Assembly: GCA_024401215.1 (NCBI GenBank)
Contig: JAKSLL010000021.1
Location: 1-51,449, forward strand
From: Bacteroidaceae bacterium
GTDB taxonomy: Bacteria; Bacteroidota; Bacteroidia; Bacteroidales; Bacteroidaceae
Length of the DNA stretch: 51,449 nucleotides
Direction: 5' to 3'
Position numbers and translations under genes: made by a program. This document shows positions 50,636 through 51,449 of this stretch, piece after piece. Numbering within the stretch: the stretch's first letter is position 1; each line of letters begins with the position of its first letter. Below the pieces are notes generated by a model that made no database searches, was not told the origin of the DNA, and worked only from the letters and a program-made list of their open reading frames with translations.

Positions 50636-51127
50636 ATGAGACACAATAAGAAATTTAATCACCTTGGTCGTAAGCATTCTCACCGTGCTGCAATGTTGTC
50701 AAATATGGCAACATCTCTTATCATGCACAAGAGAATCACTACTACACTTCCAAAGGCAAAGGCTCTTCGTGTATATGTTGAGCCGCTGATTACAAAGTCA
50801 AAGGAGGACACTACAGCTTCTCGTCGTGTTGTATTCAGCTATCTTCAGAATAAGTACGCTATCACTGAGCTTTTCGGCCCTGTAGCTACTGCAGTTGCAA
50901 ATCGTCCTGGAGGTTACACTCGTATCATTAAGCTTGGTCGCCGTCCATCAGACGATGCTGAAATGGCATTCATCGAGCTTGTTGACTTTGATGAGAACAT
51001 GGCTAAGACAGAGGCTAAGAAGACTCGTACTCGTCGTTCTCGCAAGTCTGCTCCTAAGGCAGAAGCTGTTGAAGAAACAGTTGCTGAGGAGGCTACAGAG
51101 GCTCCAGCTGAGACACCTGCTGAGTAA
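50636..51127 (+). CDS. rplQ: 50S ribosomal protein L17 with C-terminal extension
   Basis: L17 lies near the tunnel exit. The conserved part (residues 1-~118: [20 protein letters not shown] and [21 protein letters not shown]) is followed by about 45 residues of basic, then Ala/Glu/Thr-rich sequence ending in ETPAE. Such tails are frequent in Bacteroidetes L17 and are probably disordered. It ends the cluster before a terminator. Confidence 0.97.
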   Translation: MRHNKKFNHLGRKHSHRAAMLSNMATSLIMHKRITTTLPKAKALRVYVEPLITKSKEDTTASRRVVFSYLQNKYAITELFGPVATAVANRPGGYTRIIKLGRRPSDDAEMAFIELVDFDENMAKTEAKKTRTRRSRKSAPKAEAVEETVAEEATEAPAETPAE

Positions 51128-51148
51128 TCATTCAAAATTGATTATATT

Positions 51149-51182
51149 AAGACCGCTTGAGAAATCAGGTGGTCTTTTTTTG
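51149..51182 (+). terminator. Terminator of the ribosomal cluster
   Basis: AAGACCGCTTGA pairs with TCAGGTGGTCTT (12 bp with G-T pairs) around GAAA, followed by seven T. The remaining gap, 51183-51449, is T-rich and shows no gene; a weak TACTTTCG near 51440 may be the start of a promoter for the next gene. Confidence 0.88.
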
Positions 51183-51449
51183 TGCTTTTCCCTCTAATTT
51201 TATATATGCTTTCTGCGTTTTTTCTTGATTCGTGATCCTGTCCTTTCTTTTTTTCATTCGGTTATCTGCCTTATTATATCTACAATTTCTATTTCTTGTT
51301 GTTTTGCCCTCCTTTTTTATTCCTCGCTCGTATCGCTGTTTCAAGGTGTCCTAAAAGTCTATAGTTGTATGAAAAATACATGGAAATTCTCTCGAACTTA
51401 TTGCTAACCGATACTAATTCTTAAACTTTTCTTTAATCTACTTTCGTGT

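Overview
The window looks like chromosomal DNA from a Bacteroidales bacterium, most likely Prevotellaceae (Prevotella or Segatella type). The signs are repeated Bacteroidetes-style promoters (-7 box TAnnTTTG, sometimes with a -33 TTG about 18-20 bases upstream), few purine-rich Shine-Dalgarno sites, a ProB without PUA domain, DUF4834 and DUF3467 proteins, secreted proteins with the Prevotella-type C-terminal tail (MAGQRV...), and a long ribosomal protein cluster without tuf. This rests on sequence features, not on a database search.

Layout. 1-1640: the tail of an ORF6N-type protein, a strong promoter with a folded leader, and a two-gene membrane protein/winged-helix regulator operon. 1660-5222: a minus-strand mobilization module (excisionase-like HTH, RepA-like ATPase, MobV relaxase) with a candidate oriT but no integrase, next to tRNA-Met and tRNA-Gln. 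5597-7680: phospholipid genes psd and pssA plus a DUF4834 protein, closed by a perfect 42-bp palindrome. 7744-10753 (minus): proA, proB and a glycyl-radical activating enzyme. 10801-17626: two glycan operons, a GH89 alpha-N-acetylglucosaminidase with an HGSNAT/NagX-like membrane acyltransferase, then a secreted beta-propeller with a GH5 endoglucanase. 17951-21117: two minus-strand AAA/DUF4143 ATPases, each with its own 33-bp tandem repeat in front and a shared 62-bp hairpin repeat behind. 21384-22632: a secreted two-gene operon ending in a dockerin protein. 22877-25366: a glycyl radical enzyme, probably trans-4-hydroxyproline dehydratase (HypD). 25795-30068: trxB, dsbD and a PL10 pectate lyase. 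30351-31965: a DUF3467 protein and a membrane-anchored CbbX/SpoVK-like AAA ATPase. 32476-51182: the str-S10-spc-alpha ribosomal supercluster from rpsL to rplQ, including fusA, secY, map, infA and rpoA.

How it fits together. HypD would turn hydroxyproline into pyrroline-5-carboxylate, the intermediate that ProB and ProA lead to, and the only activating enzyme in the window sits beside proBA. GH89 and the acyltransferase match two successive steps of lysosomal heparan sulfate breakdown. GH5, PL10 and GH89 indicate a plant- and host-glycan degrader. TrxB and DsbD form a route for reducing power to the periplasm.

The most unusual signals are the 33-bp tandem repeats before both DUF4143 ATPases, the 11-bp tandem/inverted repeat upstream of rpsL, hairpin leaders in front of rpsL, rpsJ and rpsD, a terminator plus new promoter inside the spc operon, and an in-frame repeat insertion in HypD. 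I found no CRISPR array, no complete insertion sequence and no rRNA.
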